Positions 49,468 to 58,274 of a DNA stretch of 61,242 bases are shown one piece after another. The position numbers and the translations under genes are program-made. This DNA is from Phyllobacterium chamaecytisi. GTDB lineage: Bacteria > Pseudomonadota > Alphaproteobacteria > Rhizobiales > Rhizobiaceae. Location of the stretch: NCBI RefSeq assembly GCF_020164455.1, contig NZ_JAIQWW010000027.1:1-61242 (forward strand), written 5' to 3'. The notes under the pieces are model-generated. The model ran no database searches and had not been told where the DNA came from. It was given only the letters and a program-made list of their open reading frames with translations. Numbering within the stretch: position 1 is the stretch's first letter; the number at the start of each line of letters is the position of its first letter.

Positions 49468-51813
49468 TCACTTCGCAGCCTGAATGGCATTCCACACAAT
49501 TTGCGGTGTCGCCGGCATGGTCAGATTGTTGTTATGGATTGCATCAGTGATGGCGTTGATCACGGCGGGCGGCGAACCAATTGCCCCTGCCTCGCCGCAT
49601 CCCTTGATTCCGAGCGGATTGGACGGGCACGGCGTTTCTGTCGTCATGATGTTAAACGACGGCAGGTTCTGCGCGCGCGGCATGGTGTAGTCCATGAAGC
49701 TGGCAGTTAGCAGCTGCCCCGTATCGTCATAGTGGGTGCCTTCCAACAGTGCTTGGCCGATGCCTTGAGCCAGTCCCCCGTGGACCTGTCCTTCGACGAT
49801 CATCGGGTTGATGATCTTGCCGAAATCATCCGCAGCGACAAACTGAATTATCTCTGTCACACCCGTCTCAGGATCGACTTCTACTTCGCAGATATGGCAG
49901 CCGCCTGGGAACGTGAAGTTGGATGGATCGTAGAACGCACCCTCTTTCAATCCCGGCTCCATACCGGAGGGAAGATTGTGGGCGGTGTATGCCGCAAGCG
50001 CTACCTGAAACCAGGGCAGCGACTTGTCGGTGCCAGCGACTCTGACATTGCCGTCCTTGATCTCGATATCGGCTTCATCTGCTTCGAGGAGATGGGCAGC
50101 AATTTTCTTTGCCTTGGCTTCCACCTTATCCAAAGCCTTGACGACGGCTGACATTCCGACCGCACCGGAACGCGAGCCATAGGTCCCCATCCCCATCTGC
50201 ACCTTGTCCGTATCTCCATGAACGATGGAAACGCTCTCGATCGGAACACCAAAACGCTCGGTAGCCAATTGGGCAAACGTTGTCTCGTGTCCTTGACCAT
50301 GCGAATGGGAGCCAGTCAGAATTTCGATCGTGCCAATTGCGTTGACCCGGACTTCAGCGCTCTCCCACAGACCCACGCCTGCCCCAAGAGAGCCGACTGC
50401 CGCGGAAGGTGCAATGCCGCAGGCCTCGATGTAGCAGCTCAATCCGATACCGCGGAGCTTGCCGCGCTTGGCAGCCTCCTCGCGGCGCTTCTCGAATCCC
50501 TCATAATCGGCAGCCTTCAGCCCGGCATCAAGGGTCGCATCGAAATCGCCCGCGTCATAGTTCATGATTACCGGCGTCTGGTGCGGGAAAGTGCGGATAA
50601 AATTTTTCCGTCGAAGCTCTGCCGGAGAAACCTTCAATTCGCGCGCTGCGGTTTCCATGATGCGCTCAAGCACAAAGCTTGCTTCCGGCCGCCCCGCCCC
50701 GCGATAGGCGTCGACGGGCGCCGTGTTGGTATAAACGGCTTTCACATTGGCGTGGATCGCCGGAATGTCGTATTGGCCAGAGAGAAGCGTGGCATAAAGA
50801 TAGGTCGGCACTGAGCTCGAGAATAGCGACATGTAGGCGCCGAGATTGGCGATCGTCTGAACTTTGAGACCAAGGATTTTATTATCCTTGTCAAAGGCTA
50901 GTTCCGCATGCGTGACGTGGTCACGGCCATGCGCATCCGCCAGGAAACTTTCGGTCCGGTCGGCCACCCATTTGACCGGAACGCCGGTTTTTTTCGATGC
51001 CCAGAGGCAAATGAGTTCTTCAGGATAAATGAAGATCTTCGATCCGAAGCCGCCCCCGACGTCCGGGGCGATGACACGAAGCTTGTTTTCCGGAGCGACA
51101 TTGTAAAATGCGCTCAGCACCAAGCGTGCGACATGCGGATTTTGAGACGTCGTCCAGCATGTATAATGGTCCTCGCCAGCATCATAGACACCGAGTGTAG
51201 CACGCGGTTCGATCGCATTGGGAACAAGGCGGCCATTGACAATATCCATCTTGGTGACATGAGCAGCGCCTGCGAAAGCATCATTCGTGGCCTTTTCATC
51301 CCCGATGTCCCAATCAAAAATCAGATTGCCTGGCGCTTCCGAATGAAGTTGCGGCGCACCTTCGTTGAGGGCTTCGGCAGTCTTCACAACGACCGGAAGC
51401 TCTTCGTATGACACGTCGACCGCCTCGGCGGCATCACGCGCCTGGCCCTTTGTATCAGCAATTACGATAACGACTGCATCGCCCACATAACGCACTGTGT
51501 CGGTGGCAAGCGGCGACCAAGCGCCCATCTTCATGGGCGTTCCGTCTTTGGAATGGATCATCCAGCCGCAAATGAGATTGCCGATGCCGTCCGCCTTCAG
51601 TTCCGCACCTGTCAGAACGCCAATGACGCCGGGCATCTTCTTCGCTGTTTCAACATCGATGCCGGTGATTTTCGCGTGAGCGTGGGGGCTGCGCACGAAG
51701 GCAGCATGTTTCATGCCCGGTACGGACATATCGTCGGTATAGCGGCCCTTGCCAGTGATAAATCTTTTGTCTTCTTTGCGAAGAACACGTGCTCCGATAC
51801 CTTCAACACCCAT
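49468..51813 (-). CDS. coxL: molybdopterin large subunit, form II CO-dehydrogenase-like
   Basis: Catalytic Mo subunit of 781 aa. The N-terminal half has GKGRYTDDMSVPGMKHAAFVRSPHAHA and YVGDAVVIVIADT. The active-site loop reads DAYRGAGRPEASFVLERIME, i.e. AYRGAGR, the marker of form II (putative) enzymes, not AYRCSFR of proven form I CO dehydrogenases, so the physiological substrate is uncertain. A cofactor-binding motif is GSHSHGQGHETTFAQL, and the C-terminal glutamate region is GIKGCGEAGAIGSPPAV. The start MGVEGIGARVLRKEDK has GGAG before it. No coxDEFG or MocA/XdhC-type maturation genes are in the window. Confidence 0.9.
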   Translation of the reverse strand: MGVEGIGARVLRKEDKRFITGKGRYTDDMSVPGMKHAAFVRSPHAHAKITGIDVETAKKMPGVIGVLTGAELKADGIGNLICGWMIHSKDGTPMKMGAWSPLATDTVRYVGDAVVIVIADTKGQARDAAEAVDVSYEELPVVVKTAEALNEGAPQLHSEAPGNLIFDWDIGDEKATNDAFAGAAHVTKMDIVNGRLVPNAIEPRATLGVYDAGEDHYTCWTTSQNPHVARLVLSAFYNVAPENKLRVIAPDVGGGFGSKIFIYPEELICLWASKKTGVPVKWVADRTESFLADAHGRDHVTHAELAFDKDNKILGLKVQTIANLGAYMSLFSSSVPTYLYATLLSGQYDIPAIHANVKAVYTNTAPVDAYRGAGRPEASFVLERIMETAARELKVSPAELRRKNFIRTFPHQTPVIMNYDAGDFDATLDAGLKAADYEGFEKRREEAAKRGKLRGIGLSCYIEACGIAPSAAVGSLGAGVGLWESAEVRVNAIGTIEILTGSHSHGQGHETTFAQLATERFGVPIESVSIVHGDTDKVQMGMGTYGSRSGAVGMSAVVKALDKVEAKAKKIAAHLLEADEADIEIKDGNVRVAGTDKSLPWFQVALAAYTAHNLPSGMEPGLKEGAFYDPSNFTFPGGCHICEVEVDPETGVTEIIQFVAADDFGKIINPMIVEGQVHGGLAQGIGQALLEGTHYDDTGQLLTASFMDYTMPRAQNLPSFNIMTTETPCPSNPLGIKGCGEAGAIGSPPAVINAITDAIHNNNLTMPATPQIVWNAIQAAK

Positions 51814-51897
51814 GGCTTCGTCTCCCTGTCGCGAGCGCGTTTGCCTGGAAAAAGTTGACCTCCAAGCCACCGGCTACAAAACTGAAAATCCAAATGA

Positions 51898-52386
51898 TCA
51901 GGCGGCTTTGACGGCGCCCTTGCCCATTTTGTCCGATGCGTCGAGCACGGCCTTGACGATGTTGTGATAGCCGGTACAGCGGCAAATATTGCCTTCGAGC
52001 TGATCCCGCACGGTTGCTTCATCGAGCCCGTTTGGGTGTCGCCGTATCATATCGACCGAAGTCATAATCATGCCAGGCGTGCAGAAACCGCATTGAAGCG
52101 CATGATTTTCCCGAAACGCGACCTGAAGCGGATGCAGTTCGCCGTTTGGACTGAGGCCCTCGATCGTCGTGATCGTCGAGCCGGAGGCCTGGGCCGCCAG
52201 CATTGTGCAGGACTTGACCGCCCTGCCATCGACGTGAACCACGCAGGCACCGCATTGCGATGTGTCACACCCGACATGCGTGCCAGTTAACCCAAGATTT
52301 TCACGCAGGAAGTGCACAAGCAGTGTGCGGTCTTCGGCTTCGCCTGTGACGGCACGCCCATTCACGAACAATTCCACTTTGGCCAT
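51898..52386 (-). CDS. coxS: 2Fe-2S small subunit of a molybdenum hydroxylase (CoxS-like)
   Basis: This small iron-sulfur subunit (162 aa) has two [2Fe-2S] clusters. The plant-type cluster motif is [15 protein letters not shown] with the fourth Cys in SCTMLA. The second pair is CGFCTPGMI and [13 protein letters not shown]. It starts the S-L-M gene order, which is characteristic of form II cox clusters (form I is M-S-L). GGAGG lies five bases before the ATG. The region upstream (52387-52653) holds no gene. Confidence 0.93.
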   Translation of the reverse strand: MAKVELFVNGRAVTGEAEDRTLLVHFLRENLGLTGTHVGCDTSQCGACVVHVDGRAVKSCTMLAAQASGSTITTIEGLSPNGELHPLQVAFRENHALQCGFCTPGMIMTSVDMIRRHPNGLDEATVRDQLEGNICRCTGYHNIVKAVLDASDKMGKGAVKAA

Positions 52387-52653
52387 AGGTTCCTCCCAGA
52401 ACGTTGACGCAGGTGCCTCTTCCGGGCGTCATGTGGTAGAGAGAAGATTAACCGCTCTTTCGCACTTGTCTATCGTCAAAATAGAAAAATTCTAATTTGG
52501 CGATCCCGTGAGGATCGAGGGAGTTGGAGACTGGTAGTTTGACGATACGAACGCATCTCTAGGCTTGCATTTGCAGCACAATGAAGGTATCAGGCGCCAC
52601 ATCCGCCGGCACATCACGATGGCCGCTTTCAAGGATCGGGAAGTTCTCTTCCT

Positions 52654-52729
52654 GCCGCATTAGCTCAGTTGGTAGAGCACATCATTCGTAATGATGGGGT
52701 CAGGTGTTCGAGTCACCTATGCGGCACCA
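52654..52729 (+). tRNA. tRNA-Thr (anticodon CGT)
   Basis: Acceptor GCCGCAT pairs with ATGCGGC, the D arm has TAGCTCAGTTGGTAGAGCA, and the anticodon stem CATCA/TGATG encloses the loop TTCGTAA, giving anticodon CGT (codon ACG). The T arm contains GGTGTTCGAGTCACC, and ACCA is encoded at the 3' end. All arms close, so the gene appears functional. Its 3' end points toward the oxalate/formate cluster. Confidence 0.95.
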
Positions 52730-52965
52730 TACTTTCATCTTCATAACATTTTGGACTAACGAGAAGATGAAGGAGCGGAGATGGCAATAGCAATCCGTTA
52801 GATCGCCGACAGCGCGGTAGCGACTATTATCGGAACAAGGCGAATTATTTACACGTCAGCGCGATAGTGCTTTGGACCGCAAGCAAGGCCGAGCTCGGAA
52901 GCCATTCGGTGGTCGGGGCCGTACCAAGCTCAATGTTGCCGGGTTGCGAACTTCTGTCAGGTCTA
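52730..52965. other. gene-free strip between tRNA-Thr and the oxalate/formate cluster
   Basis: No start-to-stop gene is convincing. On the plus strand one frame is open for about 77 codons (around 52776-53006) without a proper start codon or a recognised domain, overlapping the end of the molybdoenzyme gene. It could be debris from an insertion at the tRNA or simply chance. I see no integrase remnant and no repeat of the tRNA 3' end. Confidence 0.4.
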
Positions 52966-55275
52966 TCAATCGCCTGGTGTCGCAAGTCTGATGCGGATGG
53001 GAATTGACTTGAATCCAGGGGTTCCCGAGCGGCGGTCGTAGTGCGACAAGGCGATCAGGCCGTTCATTTCCGGGTAGTATCCGGCAGCGGATCCGCTCGG
53101 GATATTGTACGCGATCGCAGTGAGGCGGCGAACCAGCCGCGGCCGGTCATCAATTTCAGCGGGGTTTCGGGCTGCTTCGACGTCAAGTATATCTCCTTCA
53201 GAGAGCCCCCTGCTGGCGAGGTCATCCCCGTTGAGAAAGATGACATCGCGTCGTCCAAACACGCCTCTGTAACGATCATCCATGCCGTAGATCGTAGTAT
53301 TGTACTGATCGTGACTGCGAATGGTCGTCAATGTGAGAAGGTCAGGATCCGAAACTTGCGGATCTTCGTTAAGGCCCTCGGCGACCAGAAACTGGGCCTT
53401 TTTGGCCGGGGTGCGCCAGTCACGGATGGACGCTGGCACGCTCAGACGAAACCCGCCGGGCTGCCTTATCCTCTCGTTGAAGTCATGGAAGTCCGGAAAG
53501 ACCACTTCAATCTTGTCGCGTATCCTGTCGTAGTTTTCGATCATTGCATCCCATGCTATACCATGCCGGTTGCCAAGGGTGGCTTTGGCCATGCCGGCGA
53601 TCACAGCTGACTCCGAGCGGACCGAGTCGCTTGGCGGTTTCAGAAAGCCTCGCGATGCATGAACCATCGACATTGAGTCTTCGACCGTGACGGATTGTGG
53701 GCCCGTCGCCTGAACATCGAGATCGGTGCGACCAAGGACCGGCAGTATAATCGATGTTCTCGCCGTCAGCAGATGGGAGCGGTTGAGCTTGGTCGTAAGG
53801 TGAACCGCCAGATCCAGCTTCCGCATGCCGGCGAACGTGGCGTCAGGGTCCGAAATTGCCACGGCAAGATTGCCACCGAGACAAATAAGCGCCTTTGAAC
53901 GGCCTTCGCAGATAGCTTCAATCGCCTCTACGGCGCTGTGACCTTGCTCGGCCACCGGGCGAAAGCCGAAGGCGCGCTCCATGCCATCCAGCAACGCGGC
54001 GTTGGGCGCTTCAGTAATACCTACTGTGCGATCACCCTGAACATTGGAATGGCCCCGCAATGGGCAAATGCCGGCTCCCTGACGGCCGATGTTCCCGCGC
54101 AACATCAGAAAGTTGGCGATTTGCTGAACATTGGAAGTACCATTCCTGTGCTGCGTGATACCCATCCCGTAACAGAGAATGACGTTCTTAGCCTTCAGGT
54201 AAACGTCACCGGCACTTTCAATCGCCGCCCGCGTGAGCCCGGAGATCGCCTCGATCTGATCCCAGGTCGTCTCATCGATGTCTGTTCGCAGAGCCTCGAT
54301 GCCATCCGTGTGTTCGGCAATAAAACTACGGTCGAGCATGCCGTTTCCGCCGTTTTCTATATCCGCTCTGTCCCGTTGAAAAATTCGCTTCATCATCCCC
54401 TTCAGCACGGCAAGATCACCGCCGGGACGCACCTGATGATAGGCTGAGGCAATCTCTGTGGACGCCAGCGTTGCCATCTCGACGGCACTTTGGGGGGAAG
54501 CAAACCGTTCGAGCGCCCGCTCTTTTAACGGATTGAAGACCACTATCGGAACACCCCGCTTCGCAGCTTCCCGCAGTGTCGTCATCATGCGGGGGTGGTT
54601 CGTCCCGGGATTGTGTCCGAAGCTGAAGATGGCATCAGCATAATCGAAGTCTTCAAGTGTGACGGTGCCTTTGCCGACACCGATCGATTGAGGCAAACCC
54701 ACGCTTGTCGCTTCGTGGCACATATTGGAACAGTCGGGGAAATTGTTCGTTCCGTAAGCCCGCACGAACAGTTGAAAAAGGAAGGCGGCTTCGTTCGAGG
54801 CTCTGCCTGAGGTGTAGAATTCCGCCATATTCGGATCGGGGAGCGCGTTCAGCACTTCGGCGATCGTCCGGTATGCTTCGTCCCATTCAATTTCCACGTA
54901 CCTGTCTACGGTCCCATCATAGATCAGCGGATGGGTTAGTCGCCCCTGGTTTTCGAGGTCATGATCATGCCAATCCCACAATTCTGAGACGGTGTGAGAT
55001 GCAAAGAACGACGGCGTCAGGCGTTTGGCGGTAGACTCCCACGTGACGGCCTTGGCACCATTCTCACAAAACTCGAACGAAGACGTGTGCTTCGGATCAG
55101 GCCAGGCGCAGCCAGGACAGTCAAAACCATCGGGTTGATTGACCTTCAAGAGTGTTGCGGCTCCCTGTGCGACTACCTGCTGCCGCGAAAGGCTTTCGGC
55201 CACCGCCTTCAATGCGCCCCAGCCGCCGGCTGCTGCGTTATACGTTTCAATGCCGTGGGGTCTTTTCCTGGCCAT
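52966..55275 (-). CDS. FdhF/YdeP-family molybdopterin oxidoreductase
   Basis: This 769-residue molybdoenzyme of the formate dehydrogenase/DMSO reductase superfamily is closest to the YdeP subgroup. The N-terminus has the YdeP-like GFDCPGCAWPDPKHTSSFEFCENG instead of the usual CxxCxxxC [4Fe-4S] motif, so cluster content is uncertain. The Mo ligand position is cysteine in SNMCHEATSVGLPQSIG. Later motifs are FGHNPGTNHPR, GMGITQHRNGTSNVQQIANF and LRGHSNVQGDRTVGI. In E. coli YdeP is linked to acid resistance; formate oxidation is unproven for the group. It is the last of four leftward genes, 51 bases after the formate/nitrite channel gene. Confidence 0.88.
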   Translation of the reverse strand: MARKRPHGIETYNAAAGGWGALKAVAESLSRQQVVAQGAATLLKVNQPDGFDCPGCAWPDPKHTSSFEFCENGAKAVTWESTAKRLTPSFFASHTVSELWDWHDHDLENQGRLTHPLIYDGTVDRYVEIEWDEAYRTIAEVLNALPDPNMAEFYTSGRASNEAAFLFQLFVRAYGTNNFPDCSNMCHEATSVGLPQSIGVGKGTVTLEDFDYADAIFSFGHNPGTNHPRMMTTLREAAKRGVPIVVFNPLKERALERFASPQSAVEMATLASTEIASAYHQVRPGGDLAVLKGMMKRIFQRDRADIENGGNGMLDRSFIAEHTDGIEALRTDIDETTWDQIEAISGLTRAAIESAGDVYLKAKNVILCYGMGITQHRNGTSNVQQIANFLMLRGNIGRQGAGICPLRGHSNVQGDRTVGITEAPNAALLDGMERAFGFRPVAEQGHSAVEAIEAICEGRSKALICLGGNLAVAISDPDATFAGMRKLDLAVHLTTKLNRSHLLTARTSIILPVLGRTDLDVQATGPQSVTVEDSMSMVHASRGFLKPPSDSVRSESAVIAGMAKATLGNRHGIAWDAMIENYDRIRDKIEVVFPDFHDFNERIRQPGGFRLSVPASIRDWRTPAKKAQFLVAEGLNEDPQVSDPDLLTLTTIRSHDQYNTTIYGMDDRYRGVFGRRDVIFLNGDDLASRGLSEGDILDVEAARNPAEIDDRPRLVRRLTAIAYNIPSGSAAGYYPEMNGLIALSHYDRRSGTPGFKSIPIRIRLATPGD

Positions 55276-55326
55276 GTCAAATCCGCTTTCAAACGATGTT
55301 GATAAGGTAGTGTCAGCCGATCCTGC

Positions 55327-56136
55327 TCACCGGGGGATCGTCCGGCTTCTGGCAAGCGGAGAAGCCGCTTGGGCAGTGCCTGCGAATTGCACCCAGTATC
55401 CGAAGGCCACCATGATCCCGCCGCCAACAATGTTGCCCAAAGTGACAAATACCAGATTGTGCATAGCGCCATATACACTAATGGTTGCTGGATGAGGACC
55501 GAGGAGCGCTAATGAGAAGGCGAACATGTTTGCCACGCAGTGCTCGAAACCAGCAGCAACGAAAATCATGATCGGCCAAAAAATCAAAAAGACTTTCGCA
55601 GCATCGTTTTCGGTTCGATAAGACATCCAGATCGCGAGGCAAACCAGCCAGTTGCATATGATGCCCCGGGCAAAAAGCTCGTGAGCCGGGGCACTGATTT
55701 TCGCTGCAACCGCGGCAAAGAATGCCGGACTGCCGTCGCCGAGCAGGACACCTCCGCCGCCAAGTTTAAAGAGCACCGCAAGTAAGAAAGCTCCTGCGAA
55801 ATTGCCCAGCCAGCAAAGTACCCAAACGCGCAGGAGATCGATCAAACCAGTTTTGCCGCTCAGAAGCGCAAGCGGCATATACATGGTCATACCGGTGAAA
55901 AGTTCCGAGCCGGCAAAAATGACGATCGTCAGTGCCGAGGCGAAAACAGTACCCATTACAAGATGAGCCCATGAAGGGTCTGCATGTGCGCCCACCGTAA
56001 ACATGATTATGTCGCCAAAGCCGATATATGCACCCGCCATGGTCGAGCCAATCATGAAGGCAAGCGGGTTACCCTTAAGGGTTATGGACTTGGACTTGCC
56101 CGACTCGGAGAGCTTGTTGATTGTTTCTTCGTACAT
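55327..56136 (-). CDS. formate/nitrite transporter family channel (FocA/NirC-like)
   Basis: This pentameric inner-membrane channel protein of about 269 aa has six helices. Helix 1 has GSTMAGAYIGFGDIIMFTVG, and the family pore loop lies in FAGSELFTGMTMYMPL. Then come WVLCWLGNFAGAFLLAVLF, GIICNWLVCLAIWMSYRTEN and FVAAGFEHCVANMFAFSLAL, the last carrying the pore histidine. The start MYEETINKLSE is used because AAGGA lies upstream; 23 earlier codons are not helical. In context formate is the likeliest substrate, since the gene upstream encodes an oxalate decarboxylase and the gene downstream an FdhF-type enzyme. Confidence 0.9.
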   Translation of the reverse strand: MYEETINKLSESGKSKSITLKGNPLAFMIGSTMAGAYIGFGDIIMFTVGAHADPSWAHLVMGTVFASALTIVIFAGSELFTGMTMYMPLALLSGKTGLIDLLRVWVLCWLGNFAGAFLLAVLFKLGGGGVLLGDGSPAFFAAVAAKISAPAHELFARGIICNWLVCLAIWMSYRTENDAAKVFLIFWPIMIFVAAGFEHCVANMFAFSLALLGPHPATISVYGAMHNLVFVTLGNIVGGGIMVAFGYWVQFAGTAQAASPLARSRTIPR

Positions 56137-56210
56137 CCGGATTCCTTTCGGGAGGCGAAGCCTGTATCCAAGTTGATGCCGCGCGGCCCGTAGATCACCG
56201 CGCAACGTAT

Positions 56211-57434
56211 CTACGCGCCGCTAACAACCGGTTGTTTGGTTTTTTTCAGAGCTTCCATTGCTGCTTTGCCGAAGTTCAAATGTCCGGAGACGAGTTCCGG
56301 AGGGGTAAGTGCCAGCCACTGATTGAGAGAGACATCTGCGTAGTGGTCACTTTTGAACGTCTCAAGAAACACAAGGGGCTTGTCGCCGATGTTTTCGATG
56401 TAATGTCCCATTGCGAAAGGAACATAACCGACGTCGCCGGCTGCGAAATCAAATGTGCGGGAGTGGCCGTTTGCTGCAAATACGCCCATTCTTCCAATTC
56501 CTTGAATGTAATATTGCCATTCGTCGGTATTCGGATGCCAGTGCAACTCCCGCATGCCGCCCGGTTCGACTTCCACAAGGGCGGCGGCAATCGTTTTTGA
56601 CACGGGAAAGTTCTTGGAGTCGGTAATGCGGACGGTGCCCCCGCTAGTTTTGATCGGAACCTGGGAACCCATTCGATGCACAAAACCATTGGGAACTGCG
56701 GTTGCGCCAGCGATCTTGTCACTGTCCAGGTTGCCTGGAATGGGAAGATTGAAAATGTAACGGTCGCTAGGAGCGGGCAGGTTGTCAAAGCTTGTTACAG
56801 GGACGCCGAAATTTTTGGCGAGCACACTTTTTGGCACATGCTTGAACCAATCGCTCAACAGGAACGTGCTGTCCTCGTCAAAACCTCCATCATCGAAAAC
56901 GAGGAGAAATTCGCAGCCGTCAGGACCAAGCCCCTGAATGGAATGCGGTGTGCCAGATGGAAAATACCAGATATCCCCTGGACCAAGATCATCGACAAAA
57001 TTCTTGCCTTCGGGATCAACAGCGGTAACCCTGGCATTCCCATAAAGAATGTAAGCCCATTCGGATTCCTTGTGCCAGTGCAATTCCCGGACGCCGCCGG
57101 CATTCAGCCGCATATCAACGCCGGCGATGCTCTGGGAGATTCCAAGTTCCCGTTTCGTAATTTGCCGGGTCCAGCCGGCCGGATATTGCTTCATAGGCGC
57201 ATCGGCAAACGAAAAGCGTAGATTTGGCAAGGTACCGGCATCGGTAGTCGGCTGATTAAGGATATCCGGATTCTGAATATCCCGATCTACGTTGCGTGGT
57301 CCAGGATCATCGCCGCCCGCTCCGGCGCGGCGCGGCTGTGGTAGGTCTGCGGCATAACTCGTTGACCCTGCAGCGGCGACCATGCCACCTGCAGACAGCG
57401 CCAAGAGCGCCTCACGACGGCTAAAAGCATTCAT
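56211..57434 (-). CDS. oxdD: Tat-exported bicupin oxalate decarboxylase
   Basis: Bicupin manganese enzyme converting oxalate plus a proton to formate and CO2. The N-terminal [20 protein letters not shown] is a twin-arginine signal, so the folded enzyme acts in the periplasm. Cupin 1 has the Mn ligands in [12 protein letters not shown] and GTPHSIQG; cupin 2 has [15 protein letters not shown] and MGHYIEN. The active-site lid, SENST in Bacillus OxdC, reads DEDST here, keeping the key glutamate that favours decarboxylase over oxidase activity. The length of 407 aa is normal. Its ATG overlaps the last base of the dps-like stop (TAATG), so the genes are translationally coupled. Confidence 0.88.
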   Translation of the reverse strand: MNAFSRREALLALSAGGMVAAAGSTSYAADLPQPRRAGAGGDDPGPRNVDRDIQNPDILNQPTTDAGTLPNLRFSFADAPMKQYPAGWTRQITKRELGISQSIAGVDMRLNAGGVRELHWHKESEWAYILYGNARVTAVDPEGKNFVDDLGPGDIWYFPSGTPHSIQGLGPDGCEFLLVFDDGGFDEDSTFLLSDWFKHVPKSVLAKNFGVPVTSFDNLPAPSDRYIFNLPIPGNLDSDKIAGATAVPNGFVHRMGSQVPIKTSGGTVRITDSKNFPVSKTIAAALVEVEPGGMRELHWHPNTDEWQYYIQGIGRMGVFAANGHSRTFDFAAGDVGYVPFAMGHYIENIGDKPLVFLETFKSDHYADVSLNQWLALTPPELVSGHLNFGKAAMEALKKTKQPVVSGA

Positions 57435-58000
57435 TATATGAGCCTTTCCGATAATGTCATTTGCACCTGCAGTGCCGCAGCTGTTGTCGGGGTTGATCGG
57501 AGATGCGCACGCCATGCTTCGATGAGAAACCACGTTCGGCCATCGGCCTCGTCGATCCAAGTCTCGAAATAGTCAGCCGTCTTAAAATCCCGGTGCACGT
57601 CGCAGACATCGCGGGTGCAACGCAGGAATGAAGAGAGCTGCCTGTTGTCGCTGGCGAGTTCAGTCAACATCTCTGCGGGCGTAAGGTAATCGGCATCGTT
57701 GTCGGCAAGCCTCTGCAGTCGCCCGATATGACCAATCGAATGTAGCGTAGTGCCTCCGAGTTCGCGTATGCGTTCAGCGATAACATCTGTGATCGAAAGT
57801 ATCTGCTCGGCTTGCTCGCCTAGCAGTGGCTGGAAAATACCAAAACCCCTTGGAGTCATGTGCCAATGGAAACTTTTCGTCTTTAGGTACAGCGCGAACG
57901 TGTCTGCGAGGAGTGTGGTCAAGGCCGCCGAAACCTCAGCGGCAGCGTCGCCTGAATAGAGCGACCTCACACGGTTAGTTGTACAAATTGACAGGCTCAT
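57434..58000 (-). CDS. dps: Dps-family ferritin-like stress protein
   Basis: This 188-residue protein has the Dps core: [38 protein letters not shown], here noted only as the region from residue 29 to 66, with His and Asp/Glu of the inter-subunit ferroxidase site ([19 protein letters not shown]). The later helices carry [10 protein letters not shown] and WRAHL. Dps proteins bind iron and protect DNA or the cell from peroxide and starvation. It has no signal peptide. It is the first gene of the leftward oxalate/formate unit; AAGGGG lies eight bases before the ATG. The tail is longer than in classic Dps. Confidence 0.85.
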   Translation of the reverse strand: MSLSICTTNRVRSLYSGDAAAEVSAALTTLLADTFALYLKTKSFHWHMTPRGFGIFQPLLGEQAEQILSITDVIAERIRELGGTTLHSIGHIGRLQRLADNDADYLTPAEMLTELASDNRQLSSFLRCTRDVCDVHRDFKTADYFETWIDEADGRTWFLIEAWRAHLRSTPTTAAALQVQMTLSERLI

Positions 58001-58103
58001 TCAACGACCCCTTTTCTGTTCCACATAGTATCCTGGCTGATTGTTGTATTGAGCCTAGGCCAAGCCTTCCTGCTGTGACAGTGGATACTCGTTTCGATTA
58101 AGT

Positions 58104-58117
58104 TATACTTGAGTATA
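58104..58117. promoter_or_regulatory. inverted repeat in the divergent promoter region
   Basis: TATACT-TG-AGTATA is a perfect six-base dyad centred between the dps-oxdD unit (start 58000) and the two-component genes (start 58140 or 58275). GGATACTC at 58083-58090 is a partial second copy of one arm. Position and symmetry make it the best candidate binding site for the FixJ-type regulator encoded downstream, or for another repressor. Confidence 0.45.
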
Positions 58118-58274
58118 GGGAGCATTTACCGTCGGCCGGATGTTATGTGCGCGAGGCGAGCCGCAACACCGCCGCGATCGCCCAAAATTTAGCGACATCG
58201 CGCTACTTAAGATTGTGCAGCCTTGCAGCCAATCTGGTATAGCCCGATCGACTCGACCATATGGAGATAATTCG

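Noticed and set aside
52730..52965. Integrase or transposase remnant next to tRNA-Thr
   Set aside because: Frames in the strip match no recombinase motif that I can see; only an open frame without a start was found.
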